Source: Brienomyrus brachyistius (taxonomy: Eukaryota; Chordata; Actinopteri; Osteoglossiformes; Mormyridae). Taken from it: a DNA stretch of 64,000 bases. The stretch is taken from the NCBI RefSeq assembly GCF_023856365.1, contig NC_064543.1, positions 3,059,952 to 3,123,951 on the forward strand. Direction: 5' to 3'. The number at the start of each line of letters is the position of its first letter. The first letter of the stretch is position 1. Shown here piece by piece: positions 51,601 to 63,411 of the stretch. The translations under genes and the position numbers were made by a program. The notes under the pieces were generated by a model. The model did not search any database and was not told the DNA's origin. It saw only the letters and a program-made list of their open reading frames with translations.

Positions 51601-54600
51601 ACCCAAGAATAGAACATCATTTCCTGGGATGAAGCAAAATATGTTTTCTCCACTGTAGGGGTTTGGAGTTTATTTATCTCTTAATGACGTGGATAATTGT
51701 TAAAGTTTGTCATTATGTATTCAGAAAGAAATAGACACCACATGCCCATCTCCCAGCTGACACATGCGTGTGCATGTACTGCAGATGTGTGTTTTTTTTG
51801 TGTGGAGTGTACTGTGGATTCATTCCACGGTGTTTTCCGCAGTGTCAGTGGGGAGAGCAGAAGCTGAGAGTCACCCCGGACAAACCCTGTTGCCCCAAAA
51901 GGCCTGCAGCTCTGATGGAGACCCACTAATGGTCACTAGGCCCCCACCTGGGAGGGGGGACGGGGTGGCGATTTATCACCACCATGTCAAGATGTCATCC
52001 TCGAAGTGCGGGGGTGTTATCTGCTGGCCCAGCTCTCATTAAACCCTTGTGCTGGTCGAGGTTCAATAAACCTAATAATACATAGGAACTGGAAAAAAAT
52101 AATACAAGGAACTGGAGGAGTTCTTTTGTTTTATTAGGATCTCCGTTCTGTTACCAAGAAATGTGTATCTGCTGCTGGTTACCGCTGTGTCTCTATTGCA
52201 GGTGCAGTCGCTGCCATTTTCACTGTGCTGATCTGTATCTCTGCTTAGCCCATCTGATCCTCATGGCGACACTGAAAATGACTTTTTTTTTTTTGTCGTT
52301 ATTCCATCACATTTTCCAAACTGTTGGAGGGGAAGAGTTTTACAGGAATCTATAAAACATCTAGTATGCATTTTAATTGCCGGGTGAATTTTCTTGTAGC
52401 TTGGTATATCTGTATGTAATTAAATGCTCGCTCCCTATAGGCGTTTTCCCCTGCTTTGGCCATCCTGATTTCCAAGCAGTTTCACCACATTTTTTGAGAT
52501 AAAGATCCCATCCATCTTCCATTAATGAGCCCATACCTGAGTGCTAATGAGCTATAATGTGCCATTAGAGCTTGGCTGAATCAATGCTGCTGCCTCTGGT
52601 GGTAACGGACACACATTTGCATAAGGACGACACAGCCAGACTGTTAAGAACAGCCAGGTCCCTTCGATATGTATCAATAGGAGACCAGATCCGTTTTCCA
52701 TAATAACGATCTCTTTAATAGTTGGCATGGTAACGTAACGCAGCAATTTTATTTATGCGGTTCATTTCCAATCTGCACGTCATTACTTACACTTTGTCGG
52801 AAAGCCTGGTTCTCGCTCGGAAAGGCACTTTGATTTATAATAAAGCGGGAAGGGCTGCCTTGTCACGCCACATGCTGCTTGTTTTAAGAGCTGCCCAGCT
52901 TTCAGCCGTAGCTGTATAACCTTTGAAACTGAAATATGTGTTATGGTAGTGTCTTGCATCGACACACTATTCATATTTATACGCCTCCGTAGATGATTTC
53001 GATTCATCGTGGCTAGATTACTGGTTTTATGGCCCTTGTAAAAAATAAATAATTTATTAGGATTGCTGTAGTTTCCCATCCTCACGGCTCACAGTGCACT
53101 ACACAGTAGCTGACAGTCTGTTATTTCGAATGGGTTTTGGGTGGCGGCGTTGCATATACTTGGCTGACCTGTCACAGACCTAAAAGCCAGTGGGACTTAA
53201 CCCCGATGGCATCAATAGTCACGATGAAGCTGTGTCTTTTGGCTGCATCGGGGGCACCTCCAGATCTGGGGGACTTTACTTCTCTCGCACAATAGTGTCT
53301 GCTGAGGCACAAAATTCCATAATAATGAAATGTTTTCTACAGCTTAAGGTTACATCAAAACACGAAGACCCACTTGACACACCTCTTAGATACCAATGCT
53401 GAAATGTAACATTGCAAGTTTGCCTTAAACAAGTAATGCTTCAAAACAGTGAGGATATATGGTGTTTATTGATACATATGGAAAATGTATGGGGTTGCCC
53501 TTTGTTGTTCAATCCACAGTTATATTTATGTTGAATAACATATATATGCGGAAAGTCTGCAGTTTTGCATACATAACATTAACTGTATTACAGAGGTTGT
53601 AGATTATCTAGTTGTCGATTAGCAAAAACAAACAACAATAGTAAACATAAGCTGATTTTTCTGCCTGCTGTACGCATATGGATTTGCTCATCTGTAGCCT
53701 TGTCTGAAATTCTGCTGTATTGAATGCAGAGGTGCAAATATAACCCATATGATGAGGCAGGTTTTTCAAATAGAGCTCAAAGTGCCTTGTTTGCACCTTA
53801 ATATATATATAAAAATTGAATTTAATAATGCTAAACCGATAAACCACTAAAACAATTTAGCAAACAAGTATGGAAGCTTGTTAGTGCTGTTATATATGAT
53901 TATAGTGCAGAATGTCACTGGACTGGCCTGGGTGGGACAATCATAAACTGCCCCCCAGGCCTGTCACAGCCACTAATGGATAGCATACAAGATTCAGTCG
54001 CCCCCCTTTTCCAAAATGCCTTGCGCCATGGTGGTGCACAGAACCAGCGTACCCTGCATGGTTTGGCGCAGTGCGTATGCGCGTCTGTGGGGACGTGGGG
54101 CTGTGACCCTCTGCTCTCAGAAGCAAATGACTGAGCCCCAGGAGATACAGTTGCAGTGAAACAGACGCCTGCGAAGCCTATTGATCCCAGCTACTTTGTT
54201 CCCGTCGCCCTGATTCCCGAGGCAGGCAAACGCTCTGAAAATATGAGCAAAGAAATTACCTATAAAGGGACCAACAGATGCACCTCCCAAAGAGGTCTAC
54301 TGAGGTTAGGCCGACGGAAACGTTAACGAAATAAATTTCAGATTAAAAAGCGAAGCCTTTTTGTTAAACGCTCCTTAACTGGAGAATTATAGGTCTCTCA
54401 TCGCTTCTCGGTATTTTGCTTCTTCCTGATGTCCCTCCTTCCAGAGCTCCGCCTTTCCACTTCAAGACTGTAATTAAGAGTCCTCCTCTGCAGAGCCTGG
54501 CCTGCACCCAGCATTTATTTTTGCTGAGCATCACTCCCCCTCCCTAAGGGACCTGTGAAAAGTGGTGGAATGGACACCTACGCATTGACAGATTGAAATA

Positions 54601-54629
54601 GAGCTGTGAGAGGACATGTTAATATATAT

Positions 54630-54642
54630 GGGGGGGGGGGGG
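54630..54642. repeat. Poly-G tract (G13)
   Basis: Thirteen G directly after atatatat. Confidence 0.95.
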
Positions 54643-56433
54643 CTGCACTATAACAAATGGAGAGGTGACAGTCTGGACGATCCGCACTCTGGGAAGCTGT
54701 GAACTGCTATGGCCGAGATGTGTGTAGTCTGTTCGTCTGGGTTATGGATGCCTCCCTCTGACTTACCTTTAACTCACCCTTTCTTTTCCCTTTCTTTATC
54801 ATGTGTCAAAAGGAGTCAGTGATGAAGTATGATCTGTTTAAGATAATTGCGTGTGCCAGTTGCTGCACATTATAGTGTCGAATAAATGATTTGCCGTACC
54901 TGCTGCAATATTTTGCCAGCTTCATTTGATGGCGCTCTGACCCCGTCCCCACTGCGAATGGACAGTGGTGCAACATTGCATTACTGCAGCAGGCCCAACC
55001 ACGACCCACTGAGCAGACCCATTCAGTGTGCGAGCTCTTTATGGATGACCGACCCCCACTTCTGCCTGACTGCCCCCTTTCTTGCTGAAGTGAATTGTCT
55101 GTCAGAAATTGAGAAATACAAAATCTACTGTTGATCACGTCGCGTCGCTGTCTTTGTCGTCTTTGATTTGACCAAACTTGTGATTTTTGTCAGTCTCGTT
55201 CTACATGTAAGTAAGTCATTTATAATGGAGAGTTTCAGCCTGAATGTTGGCCGAGCTACAGCGCTGCTGCCTATGGCCAGCATCTTAGCAAAAGCTCCTC
55301 CTCTGGCCTACTTTAAACACATACAACACAGAACCACACGCGTGCAAAAATAGCTTCGCCGTGTGCGACAGAGCTCAGGCATGTGCAGGCAGTGTGACCG
55401 CAGCTGGAGGTAGAGAGCGCAGTACATGTAATTAGATGGTAGCGTGACAGTGGTCTTGCTTCTTGAATGGACGAGTGAGAACACAGAGGCTTTGGATTGA
55501 GGCTCGCATGTTTTTGTTTATGTGCTATAGTTTTAATGGGTTGTAGGGTTAATAAAGTAATCCTTAGCTTAGAAGGAGAAGGACCCTTTCGATCACTAGC
55601 ATGCACTATGTCAGGGGCTTTTAAGAGCTTAGACTGCATATTCTTCCATGAAGTCGGGATGAAGCACTTAATCAATAAAACACATCCATTTTGGTCTAGG
55701 AGATGCCTACATAACCATTTTAGGGTAGAAGCTGTGGCAGTAGCGGGATTAGAAAAGCCCATTGCTGTAGAGGGGTTGACTCGGTCGTCACTGGTGGGTG
55801 AGTTAATGGTCAAGTTAATAAAGCAAGTTTGTTAAGACTTGAAGGTTGGAGTCCTACAGAGAGTCAGTGCTCATGACTCTGGGTAAAGCGAAGCACTAGA
55901 CACATCCACAGGCCAAGGAGGGTGAAACCCCCTTGTCCTCCATATGTATCTGCCCAGCTTTTAATTAGATACAGTGTAGGGCAGCGAGTTATTTGGCTAA
56001 ATGGTGCATGGACCTATATGTGGAATGTGCAGCTGTGGATGTGCAGCTGCGGATGTGCAGCTGCAGACAGAATGGATACAAGCAGCAGCCGGCTCCTTAG
56101 GAGACTGGAGCATAGCGCCTGGGTTTCTGTAAAGACCGGCGTGCGCAGCTTTTGACCCTTTGCCAGGGAGGTGGGCTGCATGGGTCACATGTGAGAATGT
56201 TATGCTCACCATGGCAGATGTCAGCTGCATCAGTCTCCTGCTCAGACAGCTGGGGCTTTGATCCGTGCAGAGTGTGTGACATTTGAGCGTGGCAGGATCT
56301 CCACGTGCCTTTGCCCACCCCTCCTCCCTCGCTGGGCCTCCTAATCTCCTCCAGCAGTTTATTCACAGTCGCACGTCCCCTAATTAGAGCACCTCCCCCA
56401 CCGCCCACAAATGAGATTCACACACCATCACCT

Positions 56434-56446
56434 CCCCCCCCCCCCC
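56434..56446. repeat. Poly-C tract (C13)
   Basis: Thirteen uninterrupted C in a C-rich stretch about 0.9 kb before the exon. Confidence 0.93.
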
Positions 56447-57328
56447 TTCCAAAAGTTCTACCCTCGTAACTTAACACCCGGCTGCTAAGACCGCCGTTCT
56501 TCTCCCACCTTCACATTGATTTTTTCTTCATCCAGCCTCTTTAACACCCACCCACCCCAATTTTCTTAATGTGCATTTCTTTTTTTTTTCCAGGGCACCG
56601 ACATGCATCTCACCAAGAACTCTTAAAATCAGACACTTTGAACACAGAGATCAAAGAGAGGGAGTCTTTGCCTCCTGCAAGATTGTTTAAAGATCCCCCC
56701 CCCTGCCCCACCACCGCTAGCCAGCTCCATTACGCATGACACTTTTCTCATTTTTCCCCACAAGGGCTCCCCTGGGCTGGGAGACAATTATGAAGCGTGG
56801 CAGTGTAATATTTCAGTTTCCACCCCACACCTTACCGTGACTAGCCTGGCTGGATAACAATTTCATAGACCTTGAAAGAGGGTTGAGCTGCCCTGTGTTT
56901 CATTGAAGGGGTGTACCTCCCTTCCATCCCTGTGTCCTGCACAGCCAAAACAAAAGGCAGCCACCTTCAAAGTGCTTCGGCAGCATATAGGCAGCAGAGG
57001 GACTCCTGTTTTATTATACTACTTGTCTCATGCTGTCATGGGTGGTGTATCTGATGGGCGTCTCTCCCACACTTAGAGCCACATAACGGGAGGCTAGAAT
57101 TCATTCCGCAGCACAGTTCCGAGGGTTTTTTGCAAAGTGTAACGAAGAGGAATTTCTGGCCCTGATGATTCTTTACACGTTACGCAAGACGTGGCCATTT
57201 AAAAGATTTCAGTTAGGTTGCGAGTACATTTGTAAGCGAGTTAGAAATTTGTACACTTTTCAAAATCCGTAAAGCCGGATGGTGTGGGGTTCTGCAGTTA
57301 GCGTTCATCTTCCCCCTCTCCCCCGCAG

Positions 57329-57544
57329 AAATCCGTGGTGGACGGGGCCCTAAGGAGGGGCCACTGCGACAACTGCCCCTGTACGACACACCTTACGAGC
57401 CAGCTGAGAATGGCGGGGAGTCTGACCCGGAGCCCCCCCGGTGCCCCAGGGAGAGCCGGCTGCCTCAGGATGACGAGCGGCCCCCAGAAGAGTATGACCA
57501 GCCCTGGGAATGGAAGAAAGACCGCATCTCCAAGGCCTTCGCAG
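57329..57544 (+). CDS. shf: SHF-like SH2 adaptor, next coding exon
   Basis: Second exon of the same gene, 216 bp (72 codons), phase 1 to phase 1. It follows the acceptor tract tcttccccctctcccccgcag and ends before the donor gtacag. Its first two bases complete the Glu codon begun at 16758, so the reading runs MMA-E-IRGGRG. Recognisable blocks are LPLYDTPYEP, PRESRLPQDDERPPEEYDQP and WEWKKDRISKAFA. The last block (KK-x-RISKAFA) is what I associate with SHF; SHB has a different sequence after YDQPWEW. YDTP and YDQP match the YDxP consensus bound by Crk-type SH2 domains, so this exon would be a docking segment once phosphorylated. The region between the motifs is rich in Pro, Glu and Asp and is probably disordered. 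The frame is intact with no stop. The SH2 domain is not in the window; it is expected further downstream. Confidence 0.94.
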
Positions 57545-57833
57545 GTACAGAAGCAGAGGCGCTGCAAAGCCTCTCTGCGGGGAAGTAGCTTCACAACATG
57601 AATGTTGTGCTTTTTTATCCTAAGTATTGAGAAGTAACAAGACCGTAATGATACACCTGTGTGTAACTGGAGTGCTGTGTCATTGTTTGTGTCTCTATTT
57701 CCAAAGCAGGAAATGGAACTGAACTTGGAATTTAAATCTGAAATTCAAATTAAGTTCAAATTCTGCTCTACATAGTTCCATTCCCTAATTTGGACTGGAA
57801 TTGATGAATGTATTCCAGAATGGCCCCAACTTT

Positions 57834-57885
57834 GGTGTGTGTGTGTGTGTGTGTGTATGTGCGTGTGTGCGCGTGTGTGTGCATG
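57834..57885. repeat. Imperfect (GT)n microsatellite
   Basis: GT-rich tract with GTAT and GCGT interruptions. Confidence 0.9.
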
Positions 57886-58085
57886 TGCCAGTGAGCTTCC
57901 ACATTACACCACTCCTGCATGTCTTGGACATAACCTTGTCAATCAATTAGTCACATTGCCATTGGTCATCTGCGTGTTTGTGATTGTATGTGCGCCTGCT
58001 CTTCTATTACATCACTCTCGGATGTCCTGCAGATAACCTTGTTGGCCAGTCAGCCACATTGGTGATGGGGTGTGGTGGGTACTGT
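57886..58085 (+). repeat. Diverged two-copy tandem duplication (about 103 bp)
   Basis: Shared words in the same order are attaca, atgtc, ataaccttgt (57930 and 58033) and agtcacattg/agccacattg. The spacing between matches is about 103 bases. Only two copies are recognisable. Confidence 0.6.
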
Positions 58086-58675
58086 ATGTGTGTATGGGTG
58101 AGAGTTTGTTATTTTAACTTTTGCATTTAAAAATTAATTTCTCATTGCTGGTGAGTGCTTCTCATCACTGTGTGAGGCTGTCACTGCAAGCTAATTAAGC
58201 GCAGTTACTGTCTTGTTTAATATCTTCTACCCTGCAGTATGGATAGCAAATTTATTTACATACATGGGTTTGTTTAATGGTCATAGTATATAACTTAATT
58301 AAACAAAAAGAAAATTCCGCAGGACATTTTTTTGACATTTTCGTCTCCTAATTGTTTTTCTAACCAATATGTGGTGCATTTATTTTAAGGACTTTTAAAG
58401 TCTTTCGCCGGTGGCCCAGTGTGGTGCAGGTTTCTGTTCACAGGCAGCATGAAACACCTTGTCTTTGAAAATATGAAGCAGAGGTATAGATGGGTCTTTT
58501 AAGTGGTTTGATTGGGTGTTCTTTCCACAGCCTTTTATGTTATAATTACCGATTTTAATGAACACACAACACAATGCTGTATTTCAAGAGAGAGAAATAT
58601 ACTCTCTTCTCCACTCACAGCGTTTTTTGTTTAGACTGATATTTTACAGTATGTGCTTTTTCCATGGTCTTTAGG

Positions 58676-59095
58676 TTCGAAGGTTTATAGTACAGCTAGT
58701 GATGTCTGATAACCAAGGTCCCTGTTGCCTGATGTGTTGGCTGATAACTATGGTCACTGGAGTTTTGTAGTACAGGTAGTATATAATAGCCATGCTAACT
58801 GGAGTTTTGTAGTATAGGTGGTATATAATAACCACCATGATCACTGGAATTTTGTAGTACAGGTTTTATATAATAACCATGGTCACTGGAGTTTTGTAGT
58901 AGAGGTGGTATATAATAACCATGATCACTGGAGTCTGCAGTACATCAGATGTTATTTCATGAGATCAAACACTGAGTTTGTAGTACAACTGATGGTATCT
59001 GATGACAGTGATCAGTTGGTTTGGTAATACAATTGGTGGTGTCTGATGACTGTGACTGATGGCGTCTGTAGTATCACTGATACTGTGAGCTTTGC
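58676..59095 (+). repeat. 42-bp degenerate minisatellite
   Basis: The core has units starting at 58762, 58804, 58849 and 58891 (gttttgtagtacaggt, then atataataaccatg-tcactgga). Three are 42 bases and one is 45, because accacc replaces acc. More decayed units flank it, with ctgatgactgtgactga-like words, to about 59095. Confidence 0.85.
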
Positions 59096-60088
59096 TGTGT
59101 CTTGTGTTAAGGTTGCCTCTGTCTGTTAGATCAGTCAGTTGGGGTTTGGGCATGTCATGGTCAAACAGGGACTGCTCCTCACTGATGCCAGCCTGAGCAG
59201 CGGGTAATGTGTGCGTCCAATCAACTGATTCCCAACAGCAGAAGTCATACTGTTTCCATTTTCGCTTATCTCTCCAATCATAGGGGCTGTATACAAAGCG
59301 TGGTCTATTGGTCTATTGTGTGTTCATTTCAATACTTGTGTACTCATGCAGTGCAAGCAGGTACAGAACCCCTGTAGAGTCTCCCAATAAATATGTACAT
59401 AGCCATTTATCAGTATGTCAGTGGTTCTTTGATCCTGTGAGAATGTCTTCGAGATGTTATTTGTATGCTAAAGCAGTGACAGAAGCGCTCTGTATGCAAA
59501 GTGTTACATGAAAATGCAACTGCATCAGTTCAGTTTTGACAAAATCAAGCAAAACATAGACGGGCCCGTCATTTGTTGGTAACCATTTGGTATAAAAAAT
59601 ACTGCACTAAATGTAGAAGGTTTACAGTCATAGTAGGTAGCAGCAAATGTAAAAAGCCAATACTTCATTTAAAAAAAAAGAAAGAAAATGTTTCACTTTA
59701 GGATTAAGATGTATGTACAGATGTCACAGATACAGTGACAGATAGAGCGTTACTCCTGTGAGAATGCCCTCTGCAGATTCTGTCAGCCTAGCATGGGTTC
59801 CTGCACACAGCGGTGACCCTCATCCTAACAGCAGTGGGGCTGCAGTCCCCCCGCGGTCATTACTCACCATGGGCTCATCTCCTGACAGATATGCAGCTAA
59901 ATGCAAATCCCTCCTCTTGTCAGGTCGCAGTGGGGGTGTTTACATGCAGTCCTGTTAATTACTCAGACCCCCCCCTCACCCTCCACCCGGCCGCATGTCA
60001 TCCTTGTGATTGATGATTGGCTGAGGGACGCTGCATCGGAATGTGACCCCTGTGAAAACGAGGGCGCGTGCCCATGTAATGCAAGAGG

Positions 60089-60177
60089 CACACACACACA
60101 CACTCACACACACACACACACACTCACACACACACACACACTCACACACACACACACACTCACACACACACATACAC
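60089..60177. repeat. (CA)n with regularly spaced CT
   Basis: CA array broken by single T bases at 60104, 60124, 60142 and 60160, giving an 18-20 base superunit. Confidence 0.9.
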
Positions 60178-62184
60178 AGTGTAGACGGATAGGCAAGCGG
60201 AATATGAGCATTGTTGTAGAGAATGCGTTACTTAATCTTTGCCCCACCAACCTCCTGCAGTACCCCCCCCCCTTCCCCAGATGCTGTCTACTCCATTAGC
60301 TTGGTCTGTGGCTAATATTGTCTTTGTGTGCAATGCAGAGTAGATAAGAAGCAGCATCACTGATGTTATATCCTTAGCTCCTGGTCCCAGAGAGCAACAC
60401 AGCTTTATGTTTTTTTAATGAATCTTCAAGGGCTTAATGACCTCAAAGCCAGATCGCTACTCTTGTGATTTCAGCTGAATAATTGAACCAGGTTAAATTC
60501 TTGGCTGCTGTCAGAGAATGTGGGGAGAGAGCAGCAGTTTGTCGCCATTTACTCCTTGCCTCCTCAGTCTGGCCCTGAACTGTCCTCATGTTGTCCACAC
60601 GCAGTCTTTATACTCTCCCTGAAGTTTGTTTGTGGTCTCTACACTGCGTCTACATTGTCCCCCTAATGTCCTCGTGGTGCCTCTCACAGTGTCCCTGCGC
60701 TTTAAATGACTGATTATGTCTCCTCCGGCTGCTTCTTAGGCTGCTAGTACCTCTGAGCAGACCACAGCTTTCCATGCTCTGGATGCACTGAGGGAGATTC
60801 TGTTCGCGAAAAGGGATTTTGTGGCTTTAGTTCAAAATAAACAAACGTGTGATGGTCTACAGTTGAAATGTAGATTGCTGCTGGGGGATAGCTAATTGGG
60901 TTTGTTTTACTGCTTCCCATATACCAGCACCCAAAGTTGCTGGGAAAGGTGTTTTACGATTCAGTGTTCTGCAAGTCTTAAGAAAAATATATTGTAATCC
61001 TCTCAGTTCTTCTGGATATTCATGCAATTAGCAAGACAGTTTAAGCAGTGTTGGATTAAATGCCAGCCGGTGAAAGCAATGGTCTGTGTGATTCATGCAG
61101 CAGTGTTATAAAAATAATAATTACCTTGTAATTAAAGAAAAAAATTAAGCAATAAATCTCAGAAAAAAAACAAGACGTATGTGTGCTTTATGTGCTCAGA
61201 CTCAACAAAAAAGCAAATTAGAAACTCTCCTGTTTTTATTTGCAGAGCCAGCCAGGCATCATTTGTCTTGGCTGAAATGTCAGCATGTGAGAAAGGATCG
61301 CTTAGCAGACAGTTGCTTGGCAGACTCGACATTAACCTCAACCTCTGTAGGCCTGCCTTGGCCAGACTGTCAGTGTGGGCTCTCTGTGAAGGCCTGTCAA
61401 ATGAACGGGGTGTCACGTGACCACTCACCTATACCCCCACAGGCTTTCCAGCAGTTTATCTACTATTCCGGGAAACCCTTTTTAAATTTTAGCTTCGAAG
61501 GCTTTTCTTTTTCACTGTACAGCTCCAAAGTCTTTCACTGTACAACTCCAAAGCAGGAAAATGCCTGACACGGTGTGGCAGTAAACCACTCCATAGCACC
61601 CTTCTCTTGTGAAAACACATCAGCAATATCAGTTAACTTCTCCAGTTTCAAAGGCAACTTTTGAGTGAGGACCTGCAGAGAGTATGTGATAAACATTATA
61701 ACAGCTGGCATTCACGCCAAACACCTTTGCCTGGTGCGTTTCGGGTTAGAAGATCTGGGTGTGGTAAGAGGGAATGTAAGAGTGATAGGCAGATTGGTTT
61801 GGTGACTAGTTTTGCAGGTACTACTAAGATAAGTGGTGGTTAAATCAAGGCTGACATCCCACCTCTTTTGGAAGTTCCATGAGTCTCTGGCATGTTGATA
61901 GCAACTCCATGGCGCCCACAAATTATATACAGTATCCTGGACATTTGTTTTTTTAAAGTGAGAGCGTGCATGAGAGTGAGCAAAGACCCTAGAGTTTATT
62001 TGGGGCGTCAGGGAGCCACTATCAACAAGTGGGACACTCTTGGTGGGACGTCTGGCAAGGATTAATGTGTGTACTGCAGAGGAAAATTAGCATGAGCATG
62101 CTTATACCACAGTCACCACACATTTAGTTTACACCTTTGTACTTGAAGACATTATTTTCATGTTTGCAAACGTGTTTACCAGTA

Positions 62185-62390
62185 GACTCCGCTAAGGATT
62201 TTTCGTTCCATGAATGTTTGCTAAACATTATGATTAAGATATAGAAATGTTGAGAGTGTTTAGTTTTTCTGATGCTCCAAGAAGTACTACAACTACTAAT
62301 AAAACATGGAAATAATGGTCCATTAGCATTACAATAAGAACGTTCTCTGCTGACTTTGTGACAACTTTCAGATAACGATGGCTAAAGTTA
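62185..62390. repeat. Dispersed repeat copy (partner of 10885-11275)
   Basis: It matches the repeat at 10885 in order but lacks the SINE insertion. Shared words include gtttttctgatg, tactac, ctaata and ttctctgc, then actttcagataacgatggct against actttcacatagtaatggct. Confidence 0.6.
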
Positions 62391-62419
62391 TGGGAATATT
62401 CCCTGTTAGCTGGATGTCA

Positions 62420-62740
62420 AAATGGGGTTTCTCTGTATGTTTTCTGGACTCACTCTCCATGACAGGATAAGATGTTTGGAGATCTTTGAATTGAGTGGAA
62501 CCAACTGAGATGGTTCATGGATCTCATAAGGACGAGACCTGGATGGCTCTCAAGGGAAATGTCCTAAAGGGCAGAAGCTCTGGGGGAGACCCAGAACATG
62601 CTGTAGGGTTTTATAACCTCCTACTGGCTAGGGGTCTCCCAGAATAAGCCGGAGTCAGTGGGCATGGGAACGGGGTCCAGTCTGACCTGCCCTGCACATT
62701 TCCACCATGACCCTCACAAGGAATAGCAGCAGGAAAACTA
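62420..62740 (+). pseudogene. RTE/Rex3-type LINE 3' fragment
   Basis: The nucleotide text ctggactcactctccatgac, ttgagtggaaccaactgaga, tggttcatggatctcataag, agggcagaagctctggggga and gacccagaacatgctg corresponds to the conserved end of fish RTE-type LINEs, where the protein reads like QLRWF-x-x-LIR followed by GRPR-type residues. Stops are present and the fragment is non-functional. It lies directly after the dispersed repeat copy. Confidence 0.65.
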
Positions 62741-63085
62741 CACATATCTCAATGTGAATTTGTTTTGTGCTGTCTCTAAGAAATCTCTGCTATAGGATAC
62801 AAATATGAAAAGCATGAAAGTATGTACAGAAATACAGCCCCACAAATAGAAATTTCTAAAACACACAAACTCCTTAAACATCAACCTAGGTATTCTTTTG
62901 TTTTGTTGATAAGAATCTTTAATATAAAAAATATCAAAAGTAGCTCATGCAGGAAATGAATGAAGAAAAAAATTCAACAATTTGTTATGAACAATAAATA
63001 GAGCCCAAAAAAGCATTTAGACATTTAACATGACTGCAGATTCATCAGTATACAAAAGAAAATTAAAATCATGCGTCATATACAA

Positions 63086-63411
63086 CCCCGTTTCCAAAAA
63101 AGTTGGGACGCTGTGTAAAATATTAATTGAAACAGAGTGCAATGATTAGCAAATCATATAAACCCAAATTTATTTGAAAATTGAACAAAGACAACATATC
63201 AAATGTTGAAACTGAGAAATGTTATTGTTCTTTATATGCACAAATTAGAATTTGATGCCAGCAACGTGTTTCAAAAAGGTTGGGATGGGCAACAAAAGAC
63301 TGGAAATGTTGTGTGATACCAACACAAAACCTGGTTGAATATCTCACAACTAATTAGGTTAACTGGCAACAGGTCAGTAAGATGATTGGGTATGAAAAGT
63401 GCCAGAGTCTC
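63086..63411. mobile_element. Teleost DNA-element fragment (ccccgtttccaaaaaagttg type)
   Basis: The start caaccccgtttccaaaaaag, the block ttgggacgctgtgtaaaata, the later aaaaggttgggatgggcaac and gcaacaggtcagtaagatga match in order a repeat I know to be abundant in fish. Its superfamily I cannot state securely. It has no transposase coding here, and it stops abruptly where the next element begins. Confidence 0.6.

Noticed and set aside
60089..60177. Regularly interrupted CA array considered as a CRISPR-like or regulatory array
   Set aside because: It is a dinucleotide microsatellite with point interruptions. There are no spacers, and the host is a vertebrate.
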